DNA from: JAZKBN01 sp040388605
GTDB lineage: Bacteria > Bacteroidota > Bacteroidia > Cytophagales > Flexibacteraceae
DNA length: 64,000 nt
Reading direction: 5' to 3'
Assembly (NCBI GenBank): GCA_040388605.1
Contig: JAZKBN010000028.1
Location: 37,789-101,788, forward strand
Shown here: in pieces, positions 1 to 8,068 of the stretch
Numbering within the stretch: position 1 is the first letter of the stretch
Layout of the letters: each line of letters starts with the position of its first letter
Position numbers and translations under genes: made by a program
The notes under the pieces: model-generated
Seen by the model: the letters and a program-made list of their open reading frames with translations, nothing else
Databases searched by the model: none
What the model was told of the DNA's origin: nothing

Positions 1-782
1 GCTCCGGTGCTGTTTTATCCATTCTTACTTCACCTGGGTTATCCTTAGGCTTCCAATGGCAAAGTGCTGTTATCGGCGGTTCATTCAGCAATATTACCCT
101 GCCGAATTCAAGCATATCAGGGGGCGTAACCTCATCAACGCTTACCTTGGTTAACATGCCTGTAAGCCCGTCGGTGACACGTTATAGGTGTGTTATAACC
201 AATGCCGTATGCACAGCTTTCTCAATAAATTCAGGCGAGTTCACTATAACAGTGAAACCCCTTCCCACATTCGAGCTTAGTGCGAGCTGCTTAACCATAA
301 GTCTGAACCCCTCCCCCGCCACAGGAACGGTAGTTACCTGGTATAAAGTTGGCAGCCCCGATGTATCTGTAAGCACCGGCGTCAACGATTTCGCGTACAC
401 TCCAACGGATTGCGGGGATTATTACGCCACTTGTACCACAGAATGTGCAGTAGTTACTTCTGGCTCATATGAGTTCAGCACCTCCTTAACGCCAAGCGGC
501 TCACGCAAAGTTGCGCCTGCTTTGGAAATGCAGAATACAACCATTCATGGCCCCGACCAAAGCGTAGTTTACCCCAACCCTACCACCGGTCCAATCTCCT
601 TAAAGCTCACCGGCGAGATGCGCGTATCAGATATGCAGGGAAGAACAGTATACAACGAACCTGTAACCGATATAAGCAACCTGCCATCGCCGGACCTCGG
701 CAATCAGCCTGCAGGCACTTATATACTGTCGGTACACATGGGCGGTTCGCCTGTACTCAGGCAAACAGTTGTAAAAAAATAG
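1..782 (+). CDS. T9SS type A sorting-domain protein, 3' part only
   Basis: The reading frame is already open at the window edge (first full codon at position 3) and runs to TAA at 780-782, so about 259 C-terminal residues are visible and the true start lies outside. The visible part has cysteine-containing beta-rich segments reminiscent of Ig-like/adhesin modules (YRCVITNAVC, then YYATCTTEC). The last 75 residues form a type A T9SS C-terminal domain: the entry motif VVYPNPTTGP, a middle segment with SDMQGRTVY, and the end GTYILSVHMG. Such domains direct export by the type IX system and attachment to the cell surface through lipopolysaccharide. The exact role is unknown. An in-frame ATG at 147 is internal, not the start. 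A strong terminator follows at 806-843. Confidence 0.88.
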   Translation, partial: SGAVLSILTSPGLSLGFQWQSAVIGGSFSNITLPNSSISGGVTSSTLTLVNMPVSPSVTRYRCVITNAVCTAFSINSGEFTITVKPLPTFELSASCLTISLNPSPATGTVVTWYKVGSPDVSVSTGVNDFAYTPTDCGDYYATCTTECAVVTSGSYEFSTSLTPSGSRKVAPALEMQNTTIHGPDQSVVYPNPTTGPISLKLTGEMRVSDMQGRTVYNEPVTDISNLPSPDLGNQPAGTYILSVHMGGSPVLRQTVVKK

Positions 783-805
783 TGTATGCAGTTTCAGCAT
801 TATTC

Positions 806-843
806 AGCCGCACATTACCCTGCCGGGTTTGTGCGGCTTTTTT
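806..843 (+). terminator. Intrinsic terminator after the T9SS protein
   Basis: Arms AGCCGCACA (806-814) and TGTGCGGCT (830-838) pair perfectly, with an inner ACCC/GGGT pair in the loop, and are followed by a run of six T. It lies 24 bases after the stop codon of the preceding gene. Confidence 0.85.
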
Positions 844-952
844 AATTCGGGCTGTAATAACAAAATTAATAACCAATTCTGATTATTCCGGCCCTTGTTT
901 TGTGCAATCATACTCGGAACATGGTAAATTTCCGTAAATTATAAAACCAGAC

Positions 953-1801
953 ATGACACTCTCAGACAACTCCTCGAAGCAGGTACTGCTTACAGGGGGA
1001 ACTTCAGGCATTGGCCGTGAAACAGTAAGAGCCTTAGCCACCAAAGGATTCCGCGTAGCATTTACCGCCCGCGATTTAAAAGCAGGTTACACTTTTGCCG
1101 AAGAGCTGAAAAAAGAAACAGGCAATACCCACATTGAAGTTTACCTTGCTGATCTGGCCTCTTTCGCAAGCATCAGGAACTTTGTTACCGCATTCACCGC
1201 CCAGCACAGTAAGCTTGATGTTTTAATTAATAACGCCGGAACTTGGGAAACAGAGCGAAGCCTAAGCAAAGACGGCATTGAAACCACAATTGCAGTAAAC
1301 CACCTTGCCCCTTTTTTACTCACCAACCTGCTTTTGCCCTTGCTCATAAAATCTGCCCCGGCAAGAATTGTTATCGTGGCTTCGGCCCTGTACATTAACG
1401 GTGAAATTAACCTTGCCGACCCGCAGCTAAAACAAAACTGGGGAGGCGTTAAAGCTTACAGCAACAGCAAGCTCATGAATATATATTTCATGCGCGAGCT
1501 CCATAAAAAGCTGAAAGGCACCGGTGTTACAGTTAATGCCCTGCATCCCGGCGTAGTTAACACATCGTTGAGCAGGAAGCTTAACTTTATAATGCGCTGG
1601 TTTTTTGAAACCTTTACCATATCGGCTGCCAAAGGTGCAAAAACTACAGTTTACCTTGCTTCGGATCCGCATGCCGAAGGGGTCAGCGGTGAGTATTTTG
1701 TAAAAAGCAAACCTGAAAAACTGCGCGCCAAAGCTACCGACGATACTGTTGCTGCAGCACTTTGGCAAATGAGTGAAAAGTACACGGGTATAAAACAATA
1801 A
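953..1801 (+). CDS. SDR family NAD(P)-dependent oxidoreductase
   Basis: A 282-residue short-chain dehydrogenase/reductase of the retinol-dehydrogenase-like group. The Rossmann nucleotide-binding motif TGGTSGIG is at residues 14-21, the structural NNAG motif is near residue 91, and the catalytic YSNSK (YxxxK) is near residue 163. The PG-V-T segment after the active site (LHPGVVNTSL) is typical. Family members reduce or oxidise carbonyl/hydroxyl groups of small lipophilic substrates with NAD(P)H; the substrate cannot be read from sequence. It is a cytosolic single-domain protein without signal peptide. The ATG at 953 is the first plausible start, and it stands alone between a terminator and queA, so it is probably monocistronic. 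Confidence 0.9.
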   Translation: MTLSDNSSKQVLLTGGTSGIGRETVRALATKGFRVAFTARDLKAGYTFAEELKKETGNTHIEVYLADLASFASIRNFVTAFTAQHSKLDVLINNAGTWETERSLSKDGIETTIAVNHLAPFLLTNLLLPLLIKSAPARIVIVASALYINGEINLADPQLKQNWGGVKAYSNSKLMNIYFMRELHKKLKGTGVTVNALHPGVVNTSLSRKLNFIMRWFFETFTISAAKGAKTTVYLASDPHAEGVSGEYFVKSKPEKLRAKATDDTVAAALWQMSEKYTGIKQ

Positions 1802-1901
1802 AACCCAATAATTCAGCGGCCAACTTTCCTTTAAGAGCGGCCAATAAAGGGGTCACGGGTATCAAAATGCATTTCCGGCAATTCGCTAACGCAATTTGCC
1901 T

Positions 1902-1909
1902 TACTTTTG
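1902..1909 (+). promoter_or_regulatory. Bacteroidota -7 box for queA
   Basis: TACTTTTG matches the Bacteroidota -7 consensus TAnnTTTG and ends 4 bases before the ATG at 1914. This would give a nearly leaderless transcript. No good TTTG is seen at the usual -33 distance, so confidence is moderate. Confidence 0.5.
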
Positions 1910-1913
1910 GAAT

Positions 1914-3191
1914 ATGGATTCCAATGATTCATCTTACCTGCCCAGGCTTCAGCGAGAAGATTTTACCTACCCCCTGCCTGATGCGCGCATTGCCCGTTTC
2001 CCGCTTAGCCCCCGCGACAGCTCTAAGCTGATGGTGTGGAAAAACGGGGCCATTTCTCATACGGTATTTAATAAGCTGCCTGAGTTGCTGCCCAAAAACA
2101 GCCTGCTTATATTTAATAACACCAAGGTAATTCCGGCCCGCCTCATTTTCAATACCGAAACCGGGGCTAATGTGGAAGTCTTCCTTTTAAGCCCGGTTTT
2201 GCCTTATTCCGAAATGCAGTATGCCATGTCGGCCACCGGGAGCTCGGTTTGGCAATGCACCATTGGCAATAAACGCAAGTGGAAAGACGGGCAGGCCTTA
2301 AGCCTGGAGCATACTTTTCCCCCGGCTTCCAATGCTGAAGCATCTGAAACCCTGCTGCTCGATGCCATTTTGAGCGATTCAGATAAGCAGGAAGTTACCC
2401 TCAGCTGGTCTCCGTCGCATTTAAGCCTGGCCGAGGTAATACAGCGCCTGGGCCGTATTCCCCTGCCTCCTTACCTGAAACGCGATGCCATTGCCGCAGA
2501 TGCCGGCGATTATCAAACCGTTTATTCAAGCATACAGGGAGCAGTTGCCGCCCCCACCGCCGGCCTTCATTTCACACCCCAGCTGCTCGATATATTGCAA
2601 AGCAAAGGCTTCGACAGCACAGAAATTACCCTGCATGTGGGAGCCGGCACTTTTAAGCCCTTAAAAGCCGAAGACGTGCGCCTGCACGATATGCATGCCG
2701 AACAATACACTGTTACACGTGAAACCCTTGTGCGCCTGCTCAGCCACGAAGGGCCTGTAATACCGGTAGGCACTACCTCGTTAAGATTATTGGAAAGCCT
2801 CTACTGGGCAGGTTCAGGCTTATTGCTTGAGCATGCCAACGCAGAACCCGGTTCGCTTTCATTTATCAGCAAAGAGCAGGCATACCGCATGCAGGCCGAA
2901 TATGAAGGCATGCTGCCCGAGCCAAAACAGGTTTGGCAACGCCTGCTTGATGAAATGGACCGCGTTGAAACCAATATGCTCAGCGGAAGCACCGGTATTT
3001 TCATAATGCCCGGCTATAAAATAAGAACCGCACAAGGCCTTATTACCAATTTCCACCAGCCCGAAAGCACCCTTATTTTGCTTGTGGCGGCTTTGGCAGG
3101 CAATGCCTGGAAAAAAATTTACTGGGAAGCGCTTGCAAAAGATTACCGCTTCCTGAGCTATGGCGACAGCTCGCTGCTGCTGCCCGACTGA
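1914..3191 (+). CDS. queA: tRNA preQ1(34) S-adenosylmethionine ribosyltransferase-isomerase
   Basis: QueA transfers and isomerises the ribose of S-adenosylmethionine onto preQ1 at the wobble base of GUN-anticodon tRNAs, giving epoxyqueuosine in the queuosine pathway. The 425-residue protein shows family hallmarks: FPLSPRDSSKLMV near the N terminus, LIFNNTKVIPARL, the active-site segment AAPTAGLHFT, HVGAGTFKPL, and the C-terminal TNFHQPESTLILLVAAL. Length is above the usual 340-360, because of an acidic insert around residues 135-165 and another near 300-345. I chose ATG 1914 over an in-frame TTG at 1896 because a -7 promoter box sits between them. No other queuosine genes are in the window. 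Confidence 0.95.
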   Translation: MDSNDSSYLPRLQREDFTYPLPDARIARFPLSPRDSSKLMVWKNGAISHTVFNKLPELLPKNSLLIFNNTKVIPARLIFNTETGANVEVFLLSPVLPYSEMQYAMSATGSSVWQCTIGNKRKWKDGQALSLEHTFPPASNAEASETLLLDAILSDSDKQEVTLSWSPSHLSLAEVIQRLGRIPLPPYLKRDAIAADAGDYQTVYSSIQGAVAAPTAGLHFTPQLLDILQSKGFDSTEITLHVGAGTFKPLKAEDVRLHDMHAEQYTVTRETLVRLLSHEGPVIPVGTTSLRLLESLYWAGSGLLLEHANAEPGSLSFISKEQAYRMQAEYEGMLPEPKQVWQRLLDEMDRVETNMLSGSTGIFIMPGYKIRTAQGLITNFHQPESTLILLVAALAGNAWKKIYWEALAKDYRFLSYGDSSLLLPD

Positions 3192-3234
3192 CACCAAACA
3201 GGTACCTGGCAACAGGTATAAACCATGCCGCCCC

Positions 3235-4800
3235 ATGCAGCCAAGTATTTTTAAGCATCTTAATTGCCTGTTTAATACATTTAATGCCTTCCGCAAATAC
3301 AGGCCTGATACTTCTTTTTTGTGCATTATAGCTTTACTTTTTGCCATTGGTATTTCTGCACCTGCAAAGGCTTCACATATTGTAGGCGGCAACCTGCAAA
3401 TGGAATATATGGGCAATTCCGATTACCGCTTTACCCTGATGTATTTCCGCGATGTGCTGAACGGCTCTGCAGCATCGGGTTTTAGCTCAGAGGTAAACGT
3501 AAGTATTTACCGGAAGCGTGATAATCAGTTTGTTCGCCAACTGACCCTATATAAATCAGGTACCGATTCTGTGCTTGCGCCTTCGTTCAGGGGCTGCGAG
3601 TCTTATAATTTTAAAATTTCCGTAATTCAATTTATCGGGTACGATAAGCTTGAAGTACAGGACTTTAGTGAATTAGGAGGCTATTATATTGCAAGCAATA
3701 TGTGCTGCCGAAACAGCGCCATATCTAACATCAGGAATCCTGGCCAAAGCGGCAATACTTTTACGCTTGATTTCCCGGCACTCATTGGTTACGATGGTTA
3801 TATTACCCGGAATTCATCACCTGCCTTTAAGCCCTTCAAAGCCGATTATGGCTGCATAGACAAAGAGTTTTATATAGATTTCAGCGCTACTGACAAAGAC
3901 GGCGACAGCCTTGCCTATGCACTCACAGACCCTTATAACTCGCAAAGCAGGCAAACAACAACCACCACACCTCCTGCACCCTATCAGAACATAAATTGGG
4001 TGCCGGGTTATTCGGGCCTGTACCCCATTAACTCCAGGAAACTCATAAAAATTGACCCGGTAACCGGTATTTTGGCAGTATTGCCGGTAGAATCAGGCCT
4101 TTTTGTGCTAACGGTTGAGGTAAAAGAATACCGCAAGGGAAGGCTTATTGGCAATGTGCGCCGAGATTACCAGGTTCTTATTTTGGCATGTCCGGGAAAT
4201 TACGCACCGCATATTTCACTTGATATTAAAGGCCAAACCCAAACCGCTTTAACAGGCCCTGCAGATACCATTCATGTTACCACCAAACCCGGCTTGGATG
4301 ATTTTAAGCTCAGCTTTACCGACAGTACTGCTAATGAGTATTTATCTGTAAAAATAGTGCCTGTAAACTATACAGGCGATTTATTCAGCATAAGCCCTTC
4401 TTCCGGAAGCCTGAACAATCGCAGATTTACTGCTTCGCTAAATTTACCTGATTGTGTTCAGGACCCGGCTAAAATCTATATTTTCGACGTAATTGTTAGC
4501 GATAATGATTGCCCTCTACATAATACCGTAACAAGACGCATAGCCGTTAAATATGTTCCGCCGCCTGTAAACCGGCCGTATATATCAGTATCTGGGCTGC
4601 CTGTAAATGGTGCCCCTTTGGAAATAACGCCCTTCAAAACGCAGTCATTTTTACTGACTGCATCTATTGCAGATACAAATGCCCTGCACCTTTCCATCGA
4701 CAGTTCCGATGGTTTTTCTCCTGCACTATTGGGCATAAATTTCAGGGACACAAGCGGGTACAGGAGCATAAGTGTTCCTTTGAGCATCAATGTTACCTGA
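3235..4800 (+). CDS. T9SS type B cargo protein, body cut off by an in-frame TGA
   Basis: The 521-residue product begins MQPSIFKHLN with a hydrophobic signal segment (LCIIALLFAIGISAPAKA) and then SHIVGGNLQMEYMG, a start typical of Bacteroidota PKD/gliding-type surface proteins. The middle contains beta-rich repeats such as DFSATDKDGDSLAYAL, a cadherin-like calcium-loop pattern. The frame stops at TGA 4798-4800 but continues open in the same frame to 5193, where a type B sorting domain is encoded. As it stands the product lacks the T9SS export signal and would be expected to remain periplasmic. ATG 3235 is preferred to a start inside queA (3160), because a start there would overlap the end of queA and put a long extension before the signal peptide. 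Confidence 0.8.
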   Translation: MQPSIFKHLNCLFNTFNAFRKYRPDTSFLCIIALLFAIGISAPAKASHIVGGNLQMEYMGNSDYRFTLMYFRDVLNGSAASGFSSEVNVSIYRKRDNQFVRQLTLYKSGTDSVLAPSFRGCESYNFKISVIQFIGYDKLEVQDFSELGGYYIASNMCCRNSAISNIRNPGQSGNTFTLDFPALIGYDGYITRNSSPAFKPFKADYGCIDKEFYIDFSATDKDGDSLAYALTDPYNSQSRQTTTTTPPAPYQNINWVPGYSGLYPINSRKLIKIDPVTGILAVLPVESGLFVLTVEVKEYRKGRLIGNVRRDYQVLILACPGNYAPHISLDIKGQTQTALTGPADTIHVTTKPGLDDFKLSFTDSTANEYLSVKIVPVNYTGDLFSISPSSGSLNNRRFTASLNLPDCVQDPAKIYIFDVIVSDNDCPLHNTVTRRIAVKYVPPPVNRPYISVSGLPVNGAPLEITPFKTQSFLLTASIADTNALHLSIDSSDGFSPALLGINFRDTSGYRSISVPLSINVT

Positions 4801-5193
4801 GAAGGAATTAAGGCATATAACGGCAGAACAATTAAACTAAGGCTAAAAGCAGGCATAGCATATACCTGCCCTGAAGTACCTAATGCCGACACCACTATTA
4901 TTCTCAATATAAAAGACGGCATTGCAACATTATCAGGTGCAATGCCCGGCAACGTTTTAACCCCAAACGGCGACGGACTGGACGATTGCTTCAGCCTCGC
5001 GGGCCTGCCTGAAGGTTCCTGCCTCGACCCCTTCTCCGAAATAAAGATTTACAACCGCTGGGGTAAGCCCGTTTTCAGCAATACCCGCAATAATTTCTGC
5101 TGGGATGGGGCCGGCATGCCGGCCGGTGTTTATTATTATACCCTGCACTTCGGTATCAGCTCGGCCGGGGGCAGTATAAGCCTGATACGGTAA
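4801..5193 (+). pseudogene. Type B (gliding-associated) sorting domain, severed from the upstream gene
   Basis: This is the same reading frame as 3235-4800 with no shift. After the TGA it reads on through EGIKAYNGRTIKLRLKAG to a gliding motility-associated C-terminal domain: VLTPNGDGLDDCFSL, IKIYNRWGKPVF, WDGAGMPAGVYYYTLHF. This domain is the T9SS export and surface-sorting signal of proteins such as SprB. An ATG at 4942 could start an 83-residue fragment, but it has no signal peptide and is not likely to be a gene of its own. Likely causes are a nonsense mutation (TGG or CGA to TGA) or a consensus error. Confidence 0.75.
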
Positions 5194-5222
5194 TATATTT
5201 ATAGCGTAGGGTAATTTACTAA

Positions 5223-5696
5223 TCAGGCAGGATTTTTAGCCATAAATATGGCCAGGTTTTCCAAAGCTGTACGTCTTATTTTATTCCTGAAGTACGAGGT
5301 TGCCCCAAGTAAAAGCCCGGTTATTCCGAACGCCTGCTTTGCCCATGTATAGAAATTAAAAGAATCGGTATGCTTTACAATTTTACCGTTGGCAATTACA
5401 AATTCAGATGTTATTTTGTTGATTACCTTGTTGCCGGTGCGCGAAAAAGTATAGGTGGCAGTCCATTGAGCGCGAACCACCCTGCCATCGGCATGTATGT
5501 TGCTGAACTCAAGCGATAAATCTTTGCCTGATTTTATGAGCATTTCCCACATGGCTCTTGCCTGTGCCGCATTTAAATCAATAAACACATCATCGGTAAA
5601 GGTTGCATTTTCAGCATAGGAAGCCTGCATTCCATAGTAGTCTTTATTTTGAAAACAGGTGTAAAACCTGAGTATTAATGCTTCATTGGGGTTCAT
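5223..5696 (-). CDS. NTF2-like (SnoaL-type) domain protein
   Basis: A 157-residue protein whose first 120 residues show the nuclear transport factor 2-like fold pattern: an N-terminal helix NPNEALILRFYTCFQNKD, ENATFTDDVF, then alternating strands ending in the paired ITSEFVIANGKIVKHTDSF segment. Related proteins are small cytosolic enzymes or binding proteins (steroid isomerase, polyketide cyclase, limonene epoxide hydrolase relatives), but the substrate is not predictable. The C-terminal 35 residues contain a short hydrophobic stretch, GITGLLLGATSYF, and basic residues, which is unusual for the family. It starts at ATG 5694-5696. A one-mismatch -7 box (CATCTTTG) lies upstream at 5733-5740 on the minus strand. 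It is convergent with the gene before it. Confidence 0.8.
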   Translation of the reverse strand: MNPNEALILRFYTCFQNKDYYGMQASYAENATFTDDVFIDLNAAQARAMWEMLIKSGKDLSLEFSNIHADGRVVRAQWTATYTFSRTGNKVINKITSEFVIANGKIVKHTDSFNFYTWAKQAFGITGLLLGATSYFRNKIRRTALENLAIFMAKNPA

Positions 5697-5879
5697 TTAT
5701 ATAGCAGGTTAATTCTGAATTATTAAGCAAGTCAAAGATGGTAATTCAATACAACTAATTCTGAGTTAATATCATGCCGGGAATTGGTTTAAAATTATTA
5801 AAGGCTACATTGGCCCCTTAGAAACAATATATTGTGCCGGAAACTTTACCGGTGAAACTTGCTGAAGCCCTGTAAAACA

Positions 5880-6611
5880 ATGCGCTATAATTTTTTTTCG
5901 ATATTGTTGATTATCAATGTACTTATCAGTTGCAGTGTTAATGCTCAAAAGGGTTTAAGCATTAGCAGGCTGAGCGAAAGAGCATTCGTTTATACTTCCC
6001 GGAAAACTTTTGAAGACGGCACGCAAATTCCTGCAAACGGTATTTATTACATCAGCCCCCTTGGAGCAATATTGGTTGACCCGCCCTGGGGCGATGAACC
6101 TACGAAAGCCCTTATAGATTCAATTCAGCGCCGCCACGGGCAGAAAACAATTGCATCCATATCTACCCATTCGCACAACGACAGAACCTCAGGTATAGAA
6201 GTTCTTAAAAACGCAGGGGCAAAAACTTACGCGAGCTGCCAAACCCGCGACCTTTGCATAGAAAAACATGAGCAGGTACCTGCATTCTGCTTTTCAAAAG
6301 ATACTGTTTTTAACTTCGGCGGCCTTAAGTTGGAAACATTCTATCCCGGTCCCGGCCATGCGCCCGATAACATTGTGGTTTGGTCTGAGTCTGAAAAAGT
6401 ACTTTCCGGCGGCTGCTTCCTGAAAAGCGCCGAGGCCAAAGATTTGGGCAATATTGCCGATGCCAACCTAAAGGCCTGGCCGGCTTCGTTAAGGAAAATG
6501 CAGGCACGCTATATGTATGCAGGTATAATAATTCCGGGACACCAAGGCTGGGAAAAACAAAAAATGGTTGCCCATACCCTTAATCTCCTACGAAAAGCCG
6601 GTTATAAATAA
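5880..6611 (+). CDS. Subclass B1 metallo-beta-lactamase
   Basis: The 243-residue secreted enzyme carries the complete B1 zinc site. Zn1 ligands are H97 and H99 in THSHND plus H160 in GHAPDN; Zn2 ligands are D101, C179 in SGGCFLKSAEAKDLGN, and H221 in IIPGHQGW. The substrate-binding Lys (K182) and the conserved LGN Asn (N191) are also present. It resembles the flavobacterial IND/BlaB-like and Bacillus BcII-type enzymes, which hydrolyse penicillins, cephalosporins and carbapenems. The N terminus is a signal peptide that also contains a lipobox-like LISC, so membrane anchoring is possible. ATG 5880 is preferred over TTG 5859 because it places the signal peptide at the start. No resistance cassette or transposon surrounds it, suggesting an intrinsic chromosomal gene. 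Confidence 0.92.
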   Translation: MRYNFFSILLIINVLISCSVNAQKGLSISRLSERAFVYTSRKTFEDGTQIPANGIYYISPLGAILVDPPWGDEPTKALIDSIQRRHGQKTIASISTHSHNDRTSGIEVLKNAGAKTYASCQTRDLCIEKHEQVPAFCFSKDTVFNFGGLKLETFYPGPGHAPDNIVVWSESEKVLSGGCFLKSAEAKDLGNIADANLKAWPASLRKMQARYMYAGIIIPGHQGWEKQKMVAHTLNLLRKAGYK

Positions 6612-6653
6612 GCCACATTAATTCAGGTAAAAATAACCCAAATGAGATTTAGG

Positions 6654-6685
6654 CTTGCCGGTGCCCTTAAGCAAACGTACCTTTG
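6654..6685 (+). promoter_or_regulatory. Promoter of mreCD
   Basis: TACCTTTG at 6678-6685 is a perfect TAnnTTTG -7 box. CTTG at 6654-6657 stands 20 bases upstream as a near-match to the -33 TTTG. Transcription would begin a few bases before ATG 6697. Confidence 0.65.
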
Positions 6686-6696
6686 CGGGCTTTCTT

Positions 6697-7533
6697 ATGG
6701 GCGGTTTATTCCTATTCTTCTTTCGCATCAGGGTTTTTATGCTCTTCCTAATACTGGAAGGGTTAAGCCTGTGGTTGCTTTTCAGTGCAAACAGCTACCA
6801 GGGAGTTGTTTGGTTAAACAGCAGCAATGCCGTTGCGGGCCGCATTCTTGAAATTAGCGGCACCGTTAACAGCTATTTTTACCTGAATACCGAAAACGCC
6901 GAGCTGGCCCGTGAAAACGCCAACCTGAACGCCCGCCTGAAAGCCATGGAAGCCGAGCGCGCATCTTTTGGTCTCGACACCATGCATTTTCCGCGACCTA
7001 TAGAATATAAGTACCGGGTAGCCAAAGTAATTAACAACTCGGTAGCCCGTGTAAAAAACTTCATGACCATTAACCGGGGCACTGAAGACGGTATTAAAGC
7101 GGGAATGGGCGTTATATCGGCATTGGGGGTTGTGGGCAGGGTTAAGAATTGTTCGGCTCATTACAGCACTATAACATCGGCCCTCCACAGCGATATGCTG
7201 ATTTCCGCCGGCATAAAGCGCAACAATGCCTTCGGTACCATACGTTGGGAAGGCAATAACCCCTACCAGGCACGCATGCTTTATATTGCCCGGCATATTA
7301 AGCCCCTTGTCGGCGATACCATTATTACCTCAGACTACAGCACCGTGTTCCCGAGCGGCATTATGGTAGGTAAAATTGCCAAAATCAAGCTGAACGACAA
7401 CGAAACCTTTTACGACATAACCGTAAACCTGAGCACCGATTTCAGTACCCTGAGTTACGTTTACGTAATAGAAAACACCCTGAAAGCTGAACGCGACAGC
7501 CTGCAGCAACCTACTAACCCGGAACTTAAATGA
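6697..7533 (+). CDS. mreC: Rod shape-determining protein MreC
   Basis: MreC is a bitopic inner-membrane protein of the elongasome that links MreB, MreD and the peptidoglycan synthases. The 278-residue product has one N-terminal transmembrane helix (VFMLFLILEGLSLWLLF), a coiled coil rich in Asn, Ala and Glu (TENAELARENANLNARLKAM), and the beta-domain hallmarks INRGTEDGIKAGMGVISALGVVGRV and GDTIITSDYSTVFPSGIMVG. A TTG at 6655 would add residues, but the promoter box lies between the two starts, so ATG 6697 is used. Its stop overlaps the start of mreD (ATGA), implying translational coupling. mreB, the PBP2 gene and rodA are not in the window. Confidence 0.95.
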   Translation: MGGLFLFFFRIRVFMLFLILEGLSLWLLFSANSYQGVVWLNSSNAVAGRILEISGTVNSYFYLNTENAELARENANLNARLKAMEAERASFGLDTMHFPRPIEYKYRVAKVINNSVARVKNFMTINRGTEDGIKAGMGVISALGVVGRVKNCSAHYSTITSALHSDMLISAGIKRNNAFGTIRWEGNNPYQARMLYIARHIKPLVGDTIITSDYSTVFPSGIMVGKIAKIKLNDNETFYDITVNLSTDFSTLSYVYVIENTLKAERDSLQQPTNPELK

Positions 7534-8051
7534 ACAGTAAAGCCATTTTCCGGATAGTAGTTTACTTCCTGAACTTCCTTGCGCTGCAATGGCTGGTTGC
7601 ACGCAACCTGAACCTAGGCGGCATTGCCTTTTGCCATGCCTATATAGGCGCAATTCTCTTGCTGCCAATAGAATTTAACGCCGTTATGGTGCTGTTGCTG
7701 GCCTTTGCATCGGGCCTCATGACCGATGTTTTTTACGATACGCCCGGGCTGCACGCCGCTGCTGCTGTATTTGCAGCATGGCTAAGGCACCTGAACCAAA
7801 AAATTCTTACCCCGGCGGGCGGATACGAAGATTATATGGAAGTATCTGTTGGCAGCATGGGGCTGCGCTGGTACCTGCTGTTTATGCTGCCCGTTTTATT
7901 TTTCCACTCGCTCATGCTGTTCCTGCTTGAATATGCGAGCCTTGATCACATCCTGCTTATTTTGGCGAAAGCAGCGGCATCTTCTGCATTTACCCTGATT
8001 ATTATTCTTATTGTTCAGAATGCACTGTACAGGCCGCAGGGTAACCGCTGA
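7530..8051 (+). CDS. mreD: Rod shape-determining protein MreD
   Basis: A 173-residue polytopic inner-membrane protein with about five hydrophobic helices and short loops, matching MreD in length and in position directly after mreC. The segment LASGLMTDVFYDTPGLHAAA, with Asp and Gly in a helix, is typical of the Bacteroidota family. MreD works in the cell-wall elongation complex. The start codon overlaps the mreC stop by four bases. It is convergent with the PBP4 gene, whose stop is only 17 bases away. Confidence 0.9.
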   Translation: MNSKAIFRIVVYFLNFLALQWLVARNLNLGGIAFCHAYIGAILLLPIEFNAVMVLLLAFASGLMTDVFYDTPGLHAAAAVFAAWLRHLNQKILTPAGGYEDYMEVSVGSMGLRWYLLFMLPVLFFHSLMLFLLEYASLDHILLILAKAAASSAFTLIIILIVQNALYRPQGNR

Positions 8052-8068
8052 TTTATAAAAACAGAATG

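Noticed and set aside
4942..5193. Separate small gene for the gliding-type C-terminal domain
   Set aside because: It has no signal peptide and is in frame with the interrupted gene upstream, so it is treated as its severed end.
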